The notes under the pieces were generated by a model. The model made no database searches. It had not been told where the DNA came from and saw nothing but the letters and a program-made list of their open reading frames with translations. A stretch of 64,000 nucleotides of DNA from Neisseria perflava (GTDB taxonomy: Bacteria; Pseudomonadota; Gammaproteobacteria; Burkholderiales; Neisseriaceae): assembly GCF_024170405.1 (NCBI RefSeq), contig NZ_JALJYC010000015.1, forward strand, positions 1-64,000, in the 5' to 3' direction. How positions within the stretch are numbered: the first letter of the stretch is position 1; each line of letters begins with the position of its first letter. The translations under genes were made by a program, and so were the position numbers. Shown here one piece after another: positions 51,173-59,670 of the stretch.

Positions 51173-51985
51173 TCAACGCAAACTTTCCGCCTTAGCCAAC
51201 ACCTGTTCCGTCGCATTTTTCAGATAACGTAACCAGCCTTCCAAGCCCAGTTCGGCAAATTTCGGATTGGGCACTTCTATGCTCACGGGCATATCTTCAG
51301 GCAGTAAGGCCACGCATTCGGCCAACTTGAAATCGCCCTCACCCGGCACATAGCGCAGGCTGCGCGACTCTTCAATCAGGCCTTCGCGGGTGGCGGCGCG
51401 GTCGGCCATAATACCGTCGCACAGCTGAATCATATTCGCTAAATACGGCTGCGCGGCGGTGATTTGTTCTAATCCGCACAAGGCGCGGTGGAAATGCAGA
51501 GTGTCAAACAAGACCTTGCAGCCGATTTCTTTGGCAACGACCGCGCCTTCTTGCAGCTGTTTCACGGTTTGATAGGAAATCGGCTCCAGCGTAATGGTAA
51601 TGCCGAACGGTTTGGCATCTTCCACCAAACGGCTCAGTGTTGCCATACCGCGTGCCAAATCAGGGTCGGTGAGTGTCACGGTGAGGGTTTTCGCACCCAA
51701 CATAGCGGCGGATTCCAGCATGGGCAGCCAAAAGTCGCGGTTGCAGTCTGCTCCCATACCGATAAATTCGGTGTCCACCACTTTCATGCCGGTATCTTTT
51801 AATACGGCCTGCACTTCTTTCAGGCGTGCGCTGCCGGGCAGCAGGTTCAAATCTTTTTCCGTGGCAGTTACGGGGCGGGTGCGCAGACCGACGAAATCGT
51901 AGCCGACCGCAGCGGCGGCTTTGATAAAATCGACGGGTTCGTTACCCAATACGCTTAAAGGGGCAATGCCGATTTGACGGGTCAT
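51173..51985 (-). CDS. TIM-barrel isomerase/dehydratase-like protein (PF01261)
   Basis: A 270-residue member of the AP-endonuclease-2/xylose-isomerase-like TIM-barrel superfamily, as used by sugar epimerases and by AsbF-type 3-dehydroshikimate dehydratases. Putative metal and catalytic residues are Glu-134 (TLEPIS), Asp-161 and His-164 (FDTLHFH) and Glu-237 (SIEVPNPK). The position that usually gives a metal-binding His holds Gln-187 (MIQLCDG). The ATG follows AAAGGAGAAACC. Beside protocatechuate genes, a dehydratase forming protocatechuate from 3-dehydroshikimate is a fair guess, but a sugar or hydroxypyruvate isomerase is also possible. It is separated from the flavoprotein gene upstream by 336 bp with a hairpin and a repeat. 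Confidence 0.75.
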   Translation of the reverse strand: MTRQIGIAPLSVLGNEPVDFIKAAAAVGYDFVGLRTRPVTATEKDLNLLPGSARLKEVQAVLKDTGMKVVDTEFIGMGADCNRDFWLPMLESAAMLGAKTLTVTLTDPDLARGMATLSRLVEDAKPFGITITLEPISYQTVKQLQEGAVVAKEIGCKVLFDTLHFHRALCGLEQITAAQPYLANMIQLCDGIMADRAATREGLIEESRSLRYVPGEGDFKLAECVALLPEDMPVSIEVPNPKFAELGLEGWLRYLKNATEQVLAKAESLR

Positions 51986-52036
51986 AAGGTTTCTCCTTTA
52001 ATTTTTAAATTTTTTGAAATCGATATAATAAAATAT

Positions 52037-52156
52037 GTAGGGTGCAATAGGCGGTACACCGTATTGCACTGATTAGCGGACATTTGGATTTTCCAAAGAG
52101 GCCACTCGGCCGCTAAACGGTACGTTACGCCGCTTAAAGCGGCTAACATACCCTAC
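52037..52156. repeat. GTAGGGT-flanked intergenic repeat
   Basis: GTAGGGT (52037-52043) and ACCCTAC (52150-52156) are inverted ends around 106 bp. Inside, 52044-52067 is itself an imperfect palindrome (GCAATA...TATTGC). A related short inverted repeat with GTAGGGTG is at 62919-62945. No protein is encoded. The rest of the 51986-52321 gap holds only the DUS hairpin. Confidence 0.55.
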
Positions 52157-52285
52157 GGGGCTGCGTTTTCAAGCCAGATTCAGACGGCCTTGTTTCAAGT
52201 TTAGGACATGTAGTTTGGGATGAAATCCCAACACAGTTTTCAGTAAATCATGTCGGGTTTGCAAGCCAACCTGCCCTGCTGCCTC

Positions 52286-52316
52286 ACAGGCCGTCTGAAC
52301 ATTTCAGACGGCCTGT
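52286..52316 (-). terminator. DUS-pair hairpin after flavoprotein gene 1
   Basis: ACAGGCCGTCTGAA and its complement with a 3-base loop, 5 bp past the flavoprotein stop. The T run is weak. Confidence 0.6.
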
Positions 52317-52321
52317 TCCGT

Positions 52322-54016
52322 TTACAATTTTCCTGCGGCAAATTTGGCAATGCGCCAGCCGAACACCATGCCCGGGCCGATGGTAGTGCCGGGGCCGGGG
52401 TAAGTGCCTTTGAAAATCGAGGCCAAATCGTTGCCGCAGGCAAACAGGCCGTCTATCACTTGGCCGTTTTCGCGCAATACCTGACCTTCGGCATTGCACG
52501 CCAGACCGACGCTGCCGGCCAAATCCGCCGAGCGCACCGCCAAGGCGTAATACGGCCCTTGCGAGGCCAGCGGGCGCAGACAGGGATTGGATTTGACCGC
52601 CGCATCGCCGTTAAAGCGGTTCATGGCACTGGTGCCGCGCCCGAAATCAGTGTCTTCGCCTGTTGCCGCCAATTCGTTGTAACGCTGCGCGGTCGCTTGC
52701 AGGTTTTCCGCCGGAACGCCGATTTTCTGCGCCAACTCTGTCCAAGTCTGACCGCGCTGCACATAGCCTCGTTGTACATAACCTGTCAAGCCTTTGCCGC
52801 CCGGCATGATAAAACCCAAGCCGTATTGTTTGACAAAGGCTTCGTCGGCGATTAAATAGGCGGGCAAGGCGGGCGTGTCGCGGTGGCGGGCGAGCTGGGC
52901 GCTGGAAAAGTCGTGGTAGGAATTGCTTTCGTTGGCAAAACGCCTGCCGTCTGAAGCCACAGCAAACAGACCCGGCTTGGCGCGGTCGAGAATAATGTGC
53001 GGCCACATGGCGCGGTAGCCGTCGCTTTCGGTTTTAAACGAAGTCGGAAACCACAGTGCGGGAAAATCGGTATTGTCCAAAGCGCCGCCGATTTGCTCGG
53101 CGGCGGTAATGCCGTCGCCGCTGTTTTCTTTTGGCGCAAACGAATCGGGCGTACCCTCGGGGAAAAAGCGTTGCCGCAGCGATGGATTCCAAGCCGCCCC
53201 GCCGGTGGCCAAGACCACGCCTTTAGAAGCGGTAATGCGCACATTCTGCCCGTTTCGGCGCACCACCGCGCCGGTAACTTTGCCATTGTCCAGCAACAAT
53301 TCTTGCAGCGACGATTCAAACCACACCGGCACGCCCGCCTGCTTCAAGCTGTAATACAGGCGACCGACCAGCGCGTTGCCCATCACCAGCCGCGTGCCGC
53401 GTTTGTAGCTCAAACGATCTTTGAAATACGGCAGCACCACGCCCAAAGTGGTTTTCAGATTGCCTAACGAGGCAAACGGCTTGAGCAGTGCGCCCAATTC
53501 GCTGCGGTTGACCATCATGCCGCCCAAGCCCATAAACTCGCGGCGCGGCGGGCGCACGCGGTCGAAATCCGCGCCCAGCAGCTTGCCGTCAAACGCGACC
53601 GGCGCCAGCGCCCGACCGCCGTAGGCCTCGCCTGGCAAAGGGCCGATGTAGTCGGGATGGGCTTGCGCCGCCACGAATTTGACTTCGGTTTTGTCGTCCA
53701 ATTCCTGAATCATCTGCGGGCCGGACCGCAAAAAGGCCTCGCGCAAATCACCGCCGCTTTTGTCTTTGCACACATGGCTGAGAAATTCGCGTGCCGCATC
53801 TACGCTATCGGGCACACCCGCTTTCACGCTTAAATGCGTGCCGGGTACCCAAGTCGTACCGCCCGATGTGGCGGTAATGCCGCCCACATACGGCGCTTTT
53901 TCACACAATAAAACATCCAAGCCTTCGAGCTTGGCCGTCAACGCAGCGGTCATACCGGCCGCGCCGCCGCCAATCACCAGTAAATCAACATGCTGTTCGC
54001 TTTTTGCGGTATCCAT
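52322..54016 (-). CDS. KstD-like FAD-dependent oxidoreductase 1
   Basis: A 564-residue soluble flavoprotein of the fumarate reductase/3-ketosteroid dehydrogenase family. It starts with an FAD-binding DLLVIGGGAAGMTAALTA (about 11-28) and GGITATSGGTTWVPG, and ends with the second FAD site (GLFACGNDLASIFKGTYPGPGTTIGP). Tyr-539 and Gly-543 in that motif correspond to the KstD Tyr/Gly pair that binds the ring keto oxygen. There is no FMN-binding or haem domain and no signal peptide. A role in removing hydrogens from a cyclic ketone is inferred. GAAGGAGAAATA precedes the ATG. It is the last gene of a leftward three-gene unit (flavoprotein 2, SDH-like, flavoprotein 1). Confidence 0.82.
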   Translation of the reverse strand: MDTAKSEQHVDLLVIGGGAAGMTAALTAKLEGLDVLLCEKAPYVGGITATSGGTTWVPGTHLSVKAGVPDSVDAAREFLSHVCKDKSGGDLREAFLRSGPQMIQELDDKTEVKFVAAQAHPDYIGPLPGEAYGGRALAPVAFDGKLLGADFDRVRPPRREFMGLGGMMVNRSELGALLKPFASLGNLKTTLGVVLPYFKDRLSYKRGTRLVMGNALVGRLYYSLKQAGVPVWFESSLQELLLDNGKVTGAVVRRNGQNVRITASKGVVLATGGAAWNPSLRQRFFPEGTPDSFAPKENSGDGITAAEQIGGALDNTDFPALWFPTSFKTESDGYRAMWPHIILDRAKPGLFAVASDGRRFANESNSYHDFSSAQLARHRDTPALPAYLIADEAFVKQYGLGFIMPGGKGLTGYVQRGYVQRGQTWTELAQKIGVPAENLQATAQRYNELAATGEDTDFGRGTSAMNRFNGDAAVKSNPCLRPLASQGPYYALAVRSADLAGSVGLACNAEGQVLRENGQVIDGLFACGNDLASIFKGTYPGPGTTIGPGMVFGWRIAKFAAGKL

Positions 54017-54036
54017 TATTTCTCCTTCGGTTTGCG

Positions 54037-54083
54037 GCTGTTTTCAGACGGCCTGTTTTCACACAAGGCCGTCTGAAAACAGC
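54037..54083. repeat. inverted DUS pair, non-terminator topology
   Basis: An 18-bp perfect inverted repeat (GCTGTTTTCAGACGGCCT and complement) with an 11-base loop, within the leftward operon between the SDH-like gene and flavoprotein 1. Confidence 0.85.
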
Positions 54084-54133
54084 AGGTCATATCCCTCTGT
54101 ATCCAAACTCACGTTATATGACCGCAAATCTGT

Positions 54134-54922
54134 TTAATCACGCAACAAAAATTCCGCCATCAAATCGCGCACGGCGGCATACATATCCAAACCGGTGGAA
54201 ACGCGGCAGCCGCGTTCGCGGGCGGCGCTCATCCAAGCGGTATCGGGGTAGGTCACCACATCGCCGACAAACATATCAGCAGTGAGTTTGTCCGCGTCAA
54301 AGGGCAGCGGATCGCCTGCTTTCATGCCCATAGGCGTGGCGTTGACCACCACATCAAAGCCTGTCGGATCGCTGCTGCCCGCATACACTTTGGCTTTGCC
54401 CAAGCTGTTTAAGCGTTCGATCAGATTGTCGCGGCGGTTTGCATCCGTCTCGACAATCGCCAGCTCGGCCACACCCGCCATCACCAGCGCATGCGCAATC
54501 GCCGTCCCCGCCCCGCCCGCGCCAGCCTGTATCACTTTTTTACCCTGCAATACCGCGCCGTTTTTCAGCAATGCCTCTACCTGCGCACAGCCGTCAAACA
54601 TTTCTCCTTTCCAACCGTCGGCGGTAAATCTCACCACATTGACGGTATTCAGGAAACGCGCCGTATCGGAAATATCGTCGCACAACCCGGTAAAGGCGAT
54701 TTTGTGCGGCACGGTAATCATCAGCCCGTCCACGTTTTTCATTTTGCGCATACCCGCCGCCCATGCCGCCAAATCCTCAGGCGCGACATGCGCGGGCAGA
54801 CACACGCCGTTTTTACCCGCCGCCTGAAACGCGGCGGTCATGCCCTCGGGCGATTTCACTTGGGCAATCGGGTCGCCCACGACAAAATACAGGCGGGTTT
54901 CGCCATTCAAAGTCAGTTCCAT
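54134..54922 (-). CDS. shikimate dehydrogenase family protein, atypical
   Basis: A 262-residue protein with the two-domain shikimate dehydrogenase fold: a substrate domain with catalytic Lys-74 (TVPHK) and Asp-110 (EMFDG), and a nucleotide domain with GAGGAG (134-139). Three substrate contacts differ from AroE: the usual Ser-X-Ser-Pro is VKSP (Val at the first Ser), the His-Asn after it is absent, and the C-terminal Gln of the GMLVxQA motif is replaced (GLDMYAAVRD). After the second strand an acidic IVETDANRR replaces the NRT loop, suggesting NAD rather than NADP. A catabolic dehydrogenase on a related substrate is likely; biosynthetic AroE is unlikely. AAAGGAGAAACTG precedes the ATG. Confidence 0.82.
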   Translation of the reverse strand: MELTLNGETRLYFVVGDPIAQVKSPEGMTAAFQAAGKNGVCLPAHVAPEDLAAWAAGMRKMKNVDGLMITVPHKIAFTGLCDDISDTARFLNTVNVVRFTADGWKGEMFDGCAQVEALLKNGAVLQGKKVIQAGAGGAGTAIAHALVMAGVAELAIVETDANRRDNLIERLNSLGKAKVYAGSSDPTGFDVVVNATPMGMKAGDPLPFDADKLTADMFVGDVVTYPDTAWMSAARERGCRVSTGLDMYAAVRDLMAEFLLRD

Positions 54923-54946
54923 CAGTTTCTCCTTTTTAAGTGTTTT

Positions 54947-56761
54947 TCAGACGGCCTTTGCCATATCAGATAACGGCTGCCACAGTTTGCCTAAATACTC
55001 CGCCGACGGGCTGACGCTGCCGTCGTCTTCATAGCGCGTCACACCGGCGATGTGCCGCGCGGCGGCGTAGCCGAAGGTTAGCGCCGGGCCGATGTTGATG
55101 CCGCCACAGGGGTAATTGCCGCCGAAGACGGATTTTTGATCGAGGCCGACGGCATACAGGCCGTCTGAAACGCTGCCGTCTTGCCGCAAGACGCGGGAAA
55201 AAGCGTCCACCGCGATACCGGCAAACGTGCCGAACGAGCCGACCTGTACTTTGACTGCGTAATACGGCCCTTTGCCCAAAGGCGCGAGCGAGGGGTTGGG
55301 ATAACCGGTGGAGGCATCGCCGCCGTAGCGGTTAAACGGGGTATCGCCGCGCCCGAAATCGGTGTCTTTGCCCTGTTTGGCCATTCGGTTAAACTCGGCC
55401 ACAGTCGTCATCAGGCCGACGGAATCAATGCCGCATTTTTCCGCCAATTCATCCAGCGTATCGGCTTCTTCGATACAGTGCAGATACTTGGTGTAGATGG
55501 CCAGCGGAATCGGGCGCGGCTTGGCAAAGCCGAACATATAGCTGCGCACGGCACGTTTGTCGCCAATCAGCCAAGACTCCACCGCTTCGCCCTCGGGCAC
55601 GGCTTGCAGCATACCCGTTACATAGTCGTAATAGCCGTTGGCCTCGTTGACAAAACGCTTGCCGTTTTTCAACACGCCGATAATACCGGGCTTGGCGCGG
55701 TCGGCGATGTGCGGAAACACGCCTTCGCTGCCGTCTTTAAATTTGACGACAGACACCGGACACCACGCGGCAGGCGAGCGGCCGCGCTCGTCCAGATAAC
55801 CGCCTGCACTTTCGGCCAAAGCCAAACCCGCGCCGTCGGCTTCGTCGGGCACGAGCGTCCAATGCTGCCTTCCGTCGGGGTTGCGCGGGAAATTTTTGCG
55901 CCGTTCGGTATTGGCCGGATAGCCGCCCGTTGCCAAAATCACACCCTTAGCCGCTTCCACGCGCACCACGCCTTGCGGCGTATCCAGATACGCGCCGACG
56001 GTTTTGCCGTGCTCGTCCTCTATCAGCGCCTTCACCGCCGTATTCACTTCAATCCTCACGCCTTTTTCGTCCGCCGCCTGCACCAGACGCGCAATCAATG
56101 CCAGGCCGTTGACCATCTGCATATTGCGTTTATAGACGATTTTGTCCCAAACATGAATCGCAAAGCGGCGGGCGGCATAGGCAAAACTCTGCGGCTTTTT
56201 CATGGCATTGAGAAAATGCCCCAAATCCGACCCGGCCATAATGCCCATGCCCCAAAATGCGGTCATTTTGTATTGGTCGGGCAGGATGTTGAGCAGGTGC
56301 TGCGGCAGAGATTTGGCGTAAAACGGCGTGGCGGCAACGGAGCGGTGTCCCGTGCCCGCGCCCGGCAGATTGCCGTAGATATCGCAGATTTTCGTACCCG
56401 GGGTAAATTTCAGCGGGGTCAGTTTTTCAAAAAAGCCCACCATATGCGGCGCGTTTTCCAAAAACATTTCCACCCGTTCGGCATCGTAATTTTGCGCACC
56501 GATGACGGCTTGCAGATACGCACGGAAATCATCGCGGGGCTCGTTTACGCCGTCGGCTTTGGCCAGCGGATTACCCGGTGTCCATGCCCAACCGCCCGAA
56601 CGTGCGGTTGCACCGCCGCAGGTGGCCGCGCGTTCGGCCACAATTACCTTTAAACCATGATGGGCGGCTGTCACCGCTGCCGCCAAACCGCCGGCACCGC
56701 TGCCGGCCACCAATACGTCGCACTGCCACACGGCAACAGGATTAGGGGTTTGGTTCTGCAT
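54947..56761 (-). CDS. KstD-like FAD-dependent oxidoreductase 2
   Basis: A 604-residue flavoprotein related to the one at 52322 but clearly distinct. The FAD site DVLVAGSGAGGLAAAVTAA lies near residues 15-33, followed by GGATARSGGWAWTPG. The C-terminal motif is GLYAVGLDQKSVFGGNYPCGGINIGPALTFGY, with Tyr-550 and Gly-554 in the KstD keto-binding positions. It lacks FMN and haem domains. I chose the ATG at 56761 because the longer frame has no family similarity. It is the first gene of the leftward unit, 24 bp before the SDH-like gene, and is divergent from the transporter gene. Desaturation or reduction of a cyclic ketone is inferred. Confidence 0.82.
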   Translation of the reverse strand: MQNQTPNPVAVWQCDVLVAGSGAGGLAAAVTAAHHGLKVIVAERAATCGGATARSGGWAWTPGNPLAKADGVNEPRDDFRAYLQAVIGAQNYDAERVEMFLENAPHMVGFFEKLTPLKFTPGTKICDIYGNLPGAGTGHRSVAATPFYAKSLPQHLLNILPDQYKMTAFWGMGIMAGSDLGHFLNAMKKPQSFAYAARRFAIHVWDKIVYKRNMQMVNGLALIARLVQAADEKGVRIEVNTAVKALIEDEHGKTVGAYLDTPQGVVRVEAAKGVILATGGYPANTERRKNFPRNPDGRQHWTLVPDEADGAGLALAESAGGYLDERGRSPAAWCPVSVVKFKDGSEGVFPHIADRAKPGIIGVLKNGKRFVNEANGYYDYVTGMLQAVPEGEAVESWLIGDKRAVRSYMFGFAKPRPIPLAIYTKYLHCIEEADTLDELAEKCGIDSVGLMTTVAEFNRMAKQGKDTDFGRGDTPFNRYGGDASTGYPNPSLAPLGKGPYYAVKVQVGSFGTFAGIAVDAFSRVLRQDGSVSDGLYAVGLDQKSVFGGNYPCGGINIGPALTFGYAAARHIAGVTRYEDDGSVSPSAEYLGKLWQPLSDMAKAV

Positions 56762-56875
56762 GGGACTGCCTTTTTTGTAGGATGATGTAGTTTGCGCTAT
56801 TTTAGAACAGCAGCCTGAAAGTACCATAGTGTTTTTGCTATAACTCCTATACTTTATCAAAGCATAAAACGGCGT

Positions 56876-56918
56876 AAGGCCGTCTGAATTTACCTTACTT
56901 ATCTCTTCAGACGGCCTT
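56876..56918. repeat. DUS pair in the divergent region
   Basis: AAGGCCGTCTGAA and its complement with a 17-base loop. Topology is that of a terminator, but it lies between two divergent start codons and has no T run on either side. The remaining sequence to 57043 includes a small palindrome ATTGG-gttt-CCAAT (57009-57022) just before the transporter gene. Confidence 0.7.
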
Positions 56919-57043
56919 ACCTATTCATTTTTGGCATAACTGTTAGTCAAAACAAACGCTGTTTCTTTACACACCCATACAGAATAATCATCAACATCAA
57001 AACAAATCATTGGGTTTCCAATCACTACAAAGGAGGCTTTATC

Positions 57044-58378
57044 ATGCAGACCGCCGGCCGTACCCTGAACGTACAGGACTTTCTCAATCAAAACCGATTC
57101 TCCCCATACCAATGGCTGATCTTCGCCATCTGCTTTCTGATTGCCTTTTTCGACGGCATGGACACCGCCGCCATCGGCTACATCGCCCCCAGCCTGCTGG
57201 ACGACTGGGGTCTGGAAAAGAAACAGCTCGCTCCGGTCTTGAGCGCCGCACTGTTCGGTCTGGCCATCGGTGCGGTATCGTTCGGCCCGGTGGCCGACAA
57301 AATCGGCCGCAAAGTGGTGCTGACCTTTTCCGGGATTCTGTTTTCCGCCACCTGCGTGGCTTCCGCCTTTACCGAAAACCTGATGCAGATGACCGTTTTG
57401 CGCTTTATTACCGGTTTGGGTTTGGGTGCCGCCATGCCCAATGCAGTCACGCTGCTGGCCGAATATTGCCCCGACAAAAAGCGTTCGCTGATTGTCAACA
57501 CCATGTATTGCGGTTTTCCTGTCGGCGCGGCAGCGGGCGGTTTTTTCGCCTCGTGGCTGATTCCCGCCTACGGCTGGCGCACCGCGCTGATGTGGTGCGG
57601 CCTGCTGCCGCTGATTTTGGGTTTTTTCATGATTTTTCTGCTGCCGCGTTCCGCCGCCTATATGGTGGTGAAAAAATATCCGCAGGAACGCATCCGCAAA
57701 ATCCTCAACCGCATTAATCCGCGTGCAGACCTGAGCCGTACCGAATTTGTCGTCACCGAGAAAAAAGCCGCTGATAGCGCCGCCAACCCGATGGCCTTGG
57801 TATTGGGCAAAGAGCTGCGCGCCGGTTCGATTCTGCTGTGGATCTGCTATTTTATGGGGCTGATTATTTTCTACGCCATGATCAACTGGATGCCGGTATT
57901 GTTTAAAGAAGCCAATATGCCGCCGACACTCGGCCCGAAAATCGCAGGTCTGTTTGCGCTGGGCGGTTTGGGCGCGATTGCCAGCGGCTGGCTGATGAGC
58001 CGCTACAACGGCAACAAGCTGATTGCATTGATTTCGTTTTTAACCGCCGTGTCGGTGGCCTTTATCGGCTGGTCGCTGGGACACAGCTTATGGATGCTGA
58101 TTTTTGTGGTGCTGTTTGCCGGCATTATGCAAAACACCGCGCAAACCTCCCTGCCGGCGCTGGCGGCGCAGTTTTATCCCACTGCCTGCCGCACCACCGG
58201 CGTATCGTGGATGCTCGGCATCGGCCGCATGGGGGCGATTGCGGGGACCTTCCTTACCGGCCAGCTCTTGGCGTGGAAGTTGGATTTCGTCACCATTTTT
58301 GTGATTTTAGCCATCCCGTCCCTGATTCTGACCGTCTGCCTGCTGATTAAACAGAAGATTTACGACGGCGCGTATTAA
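57044..58378 (+). CDS. aromatic acid:H+ symporter family MFS transporter
   Basis: A 444-residue twelve-helix transporter of the AAHS family (PcaK, PmdK and relatives), which import aromatic or hydroaromatic acids with protons. The first helix has the family FDGMDTAAIGYIAPSL (about 36-51), loop 2-3 has GPVADKIGRKVVL, and ITGLGLGAAMPNA lies in helix 4. AAAGGAGG precedes the ATG. It is the first gene of the protocatechuate cluster, where Comamonas has pmdK. Given the neighbours, protocatechuate, shikimate or quinate are candidate substrates. Confidence 0.9.
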   Translation: MQTAGRTLNVQDFLNQNRFSPYQWLIFAICFLIAFFDGMDTAAIGYIAPSLLDDWGLEKKQLAPVLSAALFGLAIGAVSFGPVADKIGRKVVLTFSGILFSATCVASAFTENLMQMTVLRFITGLGLGAAMPNAVTLLAEYCPDKKRSLIVNTMYCGFPVGAAAGGFFASWLIPAYGWRTALMWCGLLPLILGFFMIFLLPRSAAYMVVKKYPQERIRKILNRINPRADLSRTEFVVTEKKAADSAANPMALVLGKELRAGSILLWICYFMGLIIFYAMINWMPVLFKEANMPPTLGPKIAGLFALGGLGAIASGWLMSRYNGNKLIALISFLTAVSVAFIGWSLGHSLWMLIFVVLFAGIMQNTAQTSLPALAAQFYPTACRTTGVSWMLGIGRMGAIAGTFLTGQLLAWKLDFVTIFVILAIPSLILTVCLLIKQKIYDGAY

Positions 58379-58419
58379 TATCAAGAAACAGGTATTTACT
58401 TTCCTGCTGCATGCCGCTT

Positions 58420-58453
58420 TTTCAGACGGCCTGATGACAAAGGCCATCTGAAA
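58420..58453. repeat. inverted DUS pair, non-terminator topology
   Basis: TTTCAGACGGCCT and AGGCCATCTGAAA (one mismatch) with an 8-base loop, between the transporter gene and ligJ. The rest of 58379-58636 shows no gene. Confidence 0.75.
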
Positions 58454-58636
58454 CACCGTATCTTCGCAACGACCGGCAAGCTATTTATTTCCGTTATAGC
58501 TTCTAGTAACAAACCGCTCTGTATCAAATGCAGTAAAACCCGTCATAATCGACTACACACAGTTACACCCGACCGCACACTGTTTTTCAGACGGCAGACC
58601 GTCTGGAAACCAACCACTCATAAACAGGAGAAACCC

Positions 58637-59668
58637 ATGAGCCTGATTATCGACTGCCACGGCCACTACACTACCGCCCCGCCTTCTCTGGAAGCCTGGC
58701 GCAACAAACAGATCGCCGCCATCGGCAACCCTTCGCAGATGCCCAAAGCCTCCGAACTGAAAATCAGCGACGACGAATTGTGCGAAACCATCGAAAAAAA
58801 CCAGCTGCGCCTGATGAAAGAGCGCGGTGCGGACATGACCCTGTTTTCCCCCCGCGCCAGCTTTATGGCGCACCATATCGGCGATTTTCAAGTATCGTCC
58901 GCCTGGGCGGCGATTTGCAACGAATTGTGCTACCGCGTGTCGCAGCTGTTTCCCAACCATTTCGTCCCCGTCGCTATGCTGCCGCAAAGCCCGGGCGTGG
59001 CGGTGGAAACCTGTATCGCCGAGCTGGAGCGCTGCGTCAACGAATACAGCAACGTCGGCATCAACCTCAATCCCGACCCCAGCGGCGGCCATTGGACTTC
59101 GCCGCCGCTGACCGACAAATACTGGTATCCGATTTACGAAAAAATGGTGGAATACGACATTCCCGCCATGATTCACGTTTCTACTTCGTGCAACAGCTGC
59201 TTCCACACCACCGGCGCGCATTACCTCAATGCCGACACCACCGCTTTTATGCAGCTTTTGCAAGGCGATTTGTTTAAAGACTTCCCCACCCTGCGCTTTT
59301 TGATTCCGCATGGCGGCGGCGCGGTACCCTACCACTGGGGACGTTTCCGCGGCTTGGCGATGGTGCTGAAAAAGCCCGAATTGGAAGAGCATTTGTTGAA
59401 CAACATCTTCTTCGATACCTGCGTTTACCACCAGCCCGGCATTGATTTGCTGCTGGACGTGGTTCCGAACAAAAACATCTTGTTCGCCTCCGAAATGATC
59501 GGCGCGGTACGCGACATCGACCCGCGCACCGGCTTCTATTTCGACGACACCAAGCGCTATATCGAAGCGGCGGATATTACCGCCGAAGAGCGTCACCAAA
59601 TTTACGAGGGCAACGCCCGCCGCGTGTTCCCGCGCCTTGATGCGCTGTTGAAATCAAAAGGAAAATAA
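58637..59668 (+). CDS. ligJ: 4-oxalomesaconate hydratase
   Basis: LigJ (PmdE) adds water to 4-oxalomesaconate, giving 4-carboxy-4-hydroxy-2-oxoadipate in protocatechuate 4,5-cleavage. The 343-residue protein is of the amidohydrolase-2 fold, starting IIDCHGHYT with the metal pair His-8 and His-10, and containing IPAMIHVSTSC and FLIPHGGGAVPYHWGR (metal His), then LFASEMIGAV. It ends two bases before ligK, with the ligK ribosome site inside its last codons. An ACAGGAGAAACCC ribosome site precedes it. Confidence 0.92.
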   Translation: MSLIIDCHGHYTTAPPSLEAWRNKQIAAIGNPSQMPKASELKISDDELCETIEKNQLRLMKERGADMTLFSPRASFMAHHIGDFQVSSAWAAICNELCYRVSQLFPNHFVPVAMLPQSPGVAVETCIAELERCVNEYSNVGINLNPDPSGGHWTSPPLTDKYWYPIYEKMVEYDIPAMIHVSTSCNSCFHTTGAHYLNADTTAFMQLLQGDLFKDFPTLRFLIPHGGGAVPYHWGRFRGLAMVLKKPELEEHLLNNIFFDTCVYHQPGIDLLLDVVPNKNILFASEMIGAVRDIDPRTGFYFDDTKRYIEAADITAEERHQIYEGNARRVFPRLDALLKSKGK

Positions 59669-59670
59669 TC

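Noticed and set aside
52724..52800. Short GYVQR-GYVQR duplication in flavoprotein 1
   Set aside because: Similar paired segments are normal in this protein family, so it is not clear evidence of a recent duplication.
56921..57112. 63-codon leftward frame ending next to the DUS hairpin at 56876
   Set aside because: It starts with TTG antisense to the transporter gene, has no ribosome site, and the hairpin lacks a T run.
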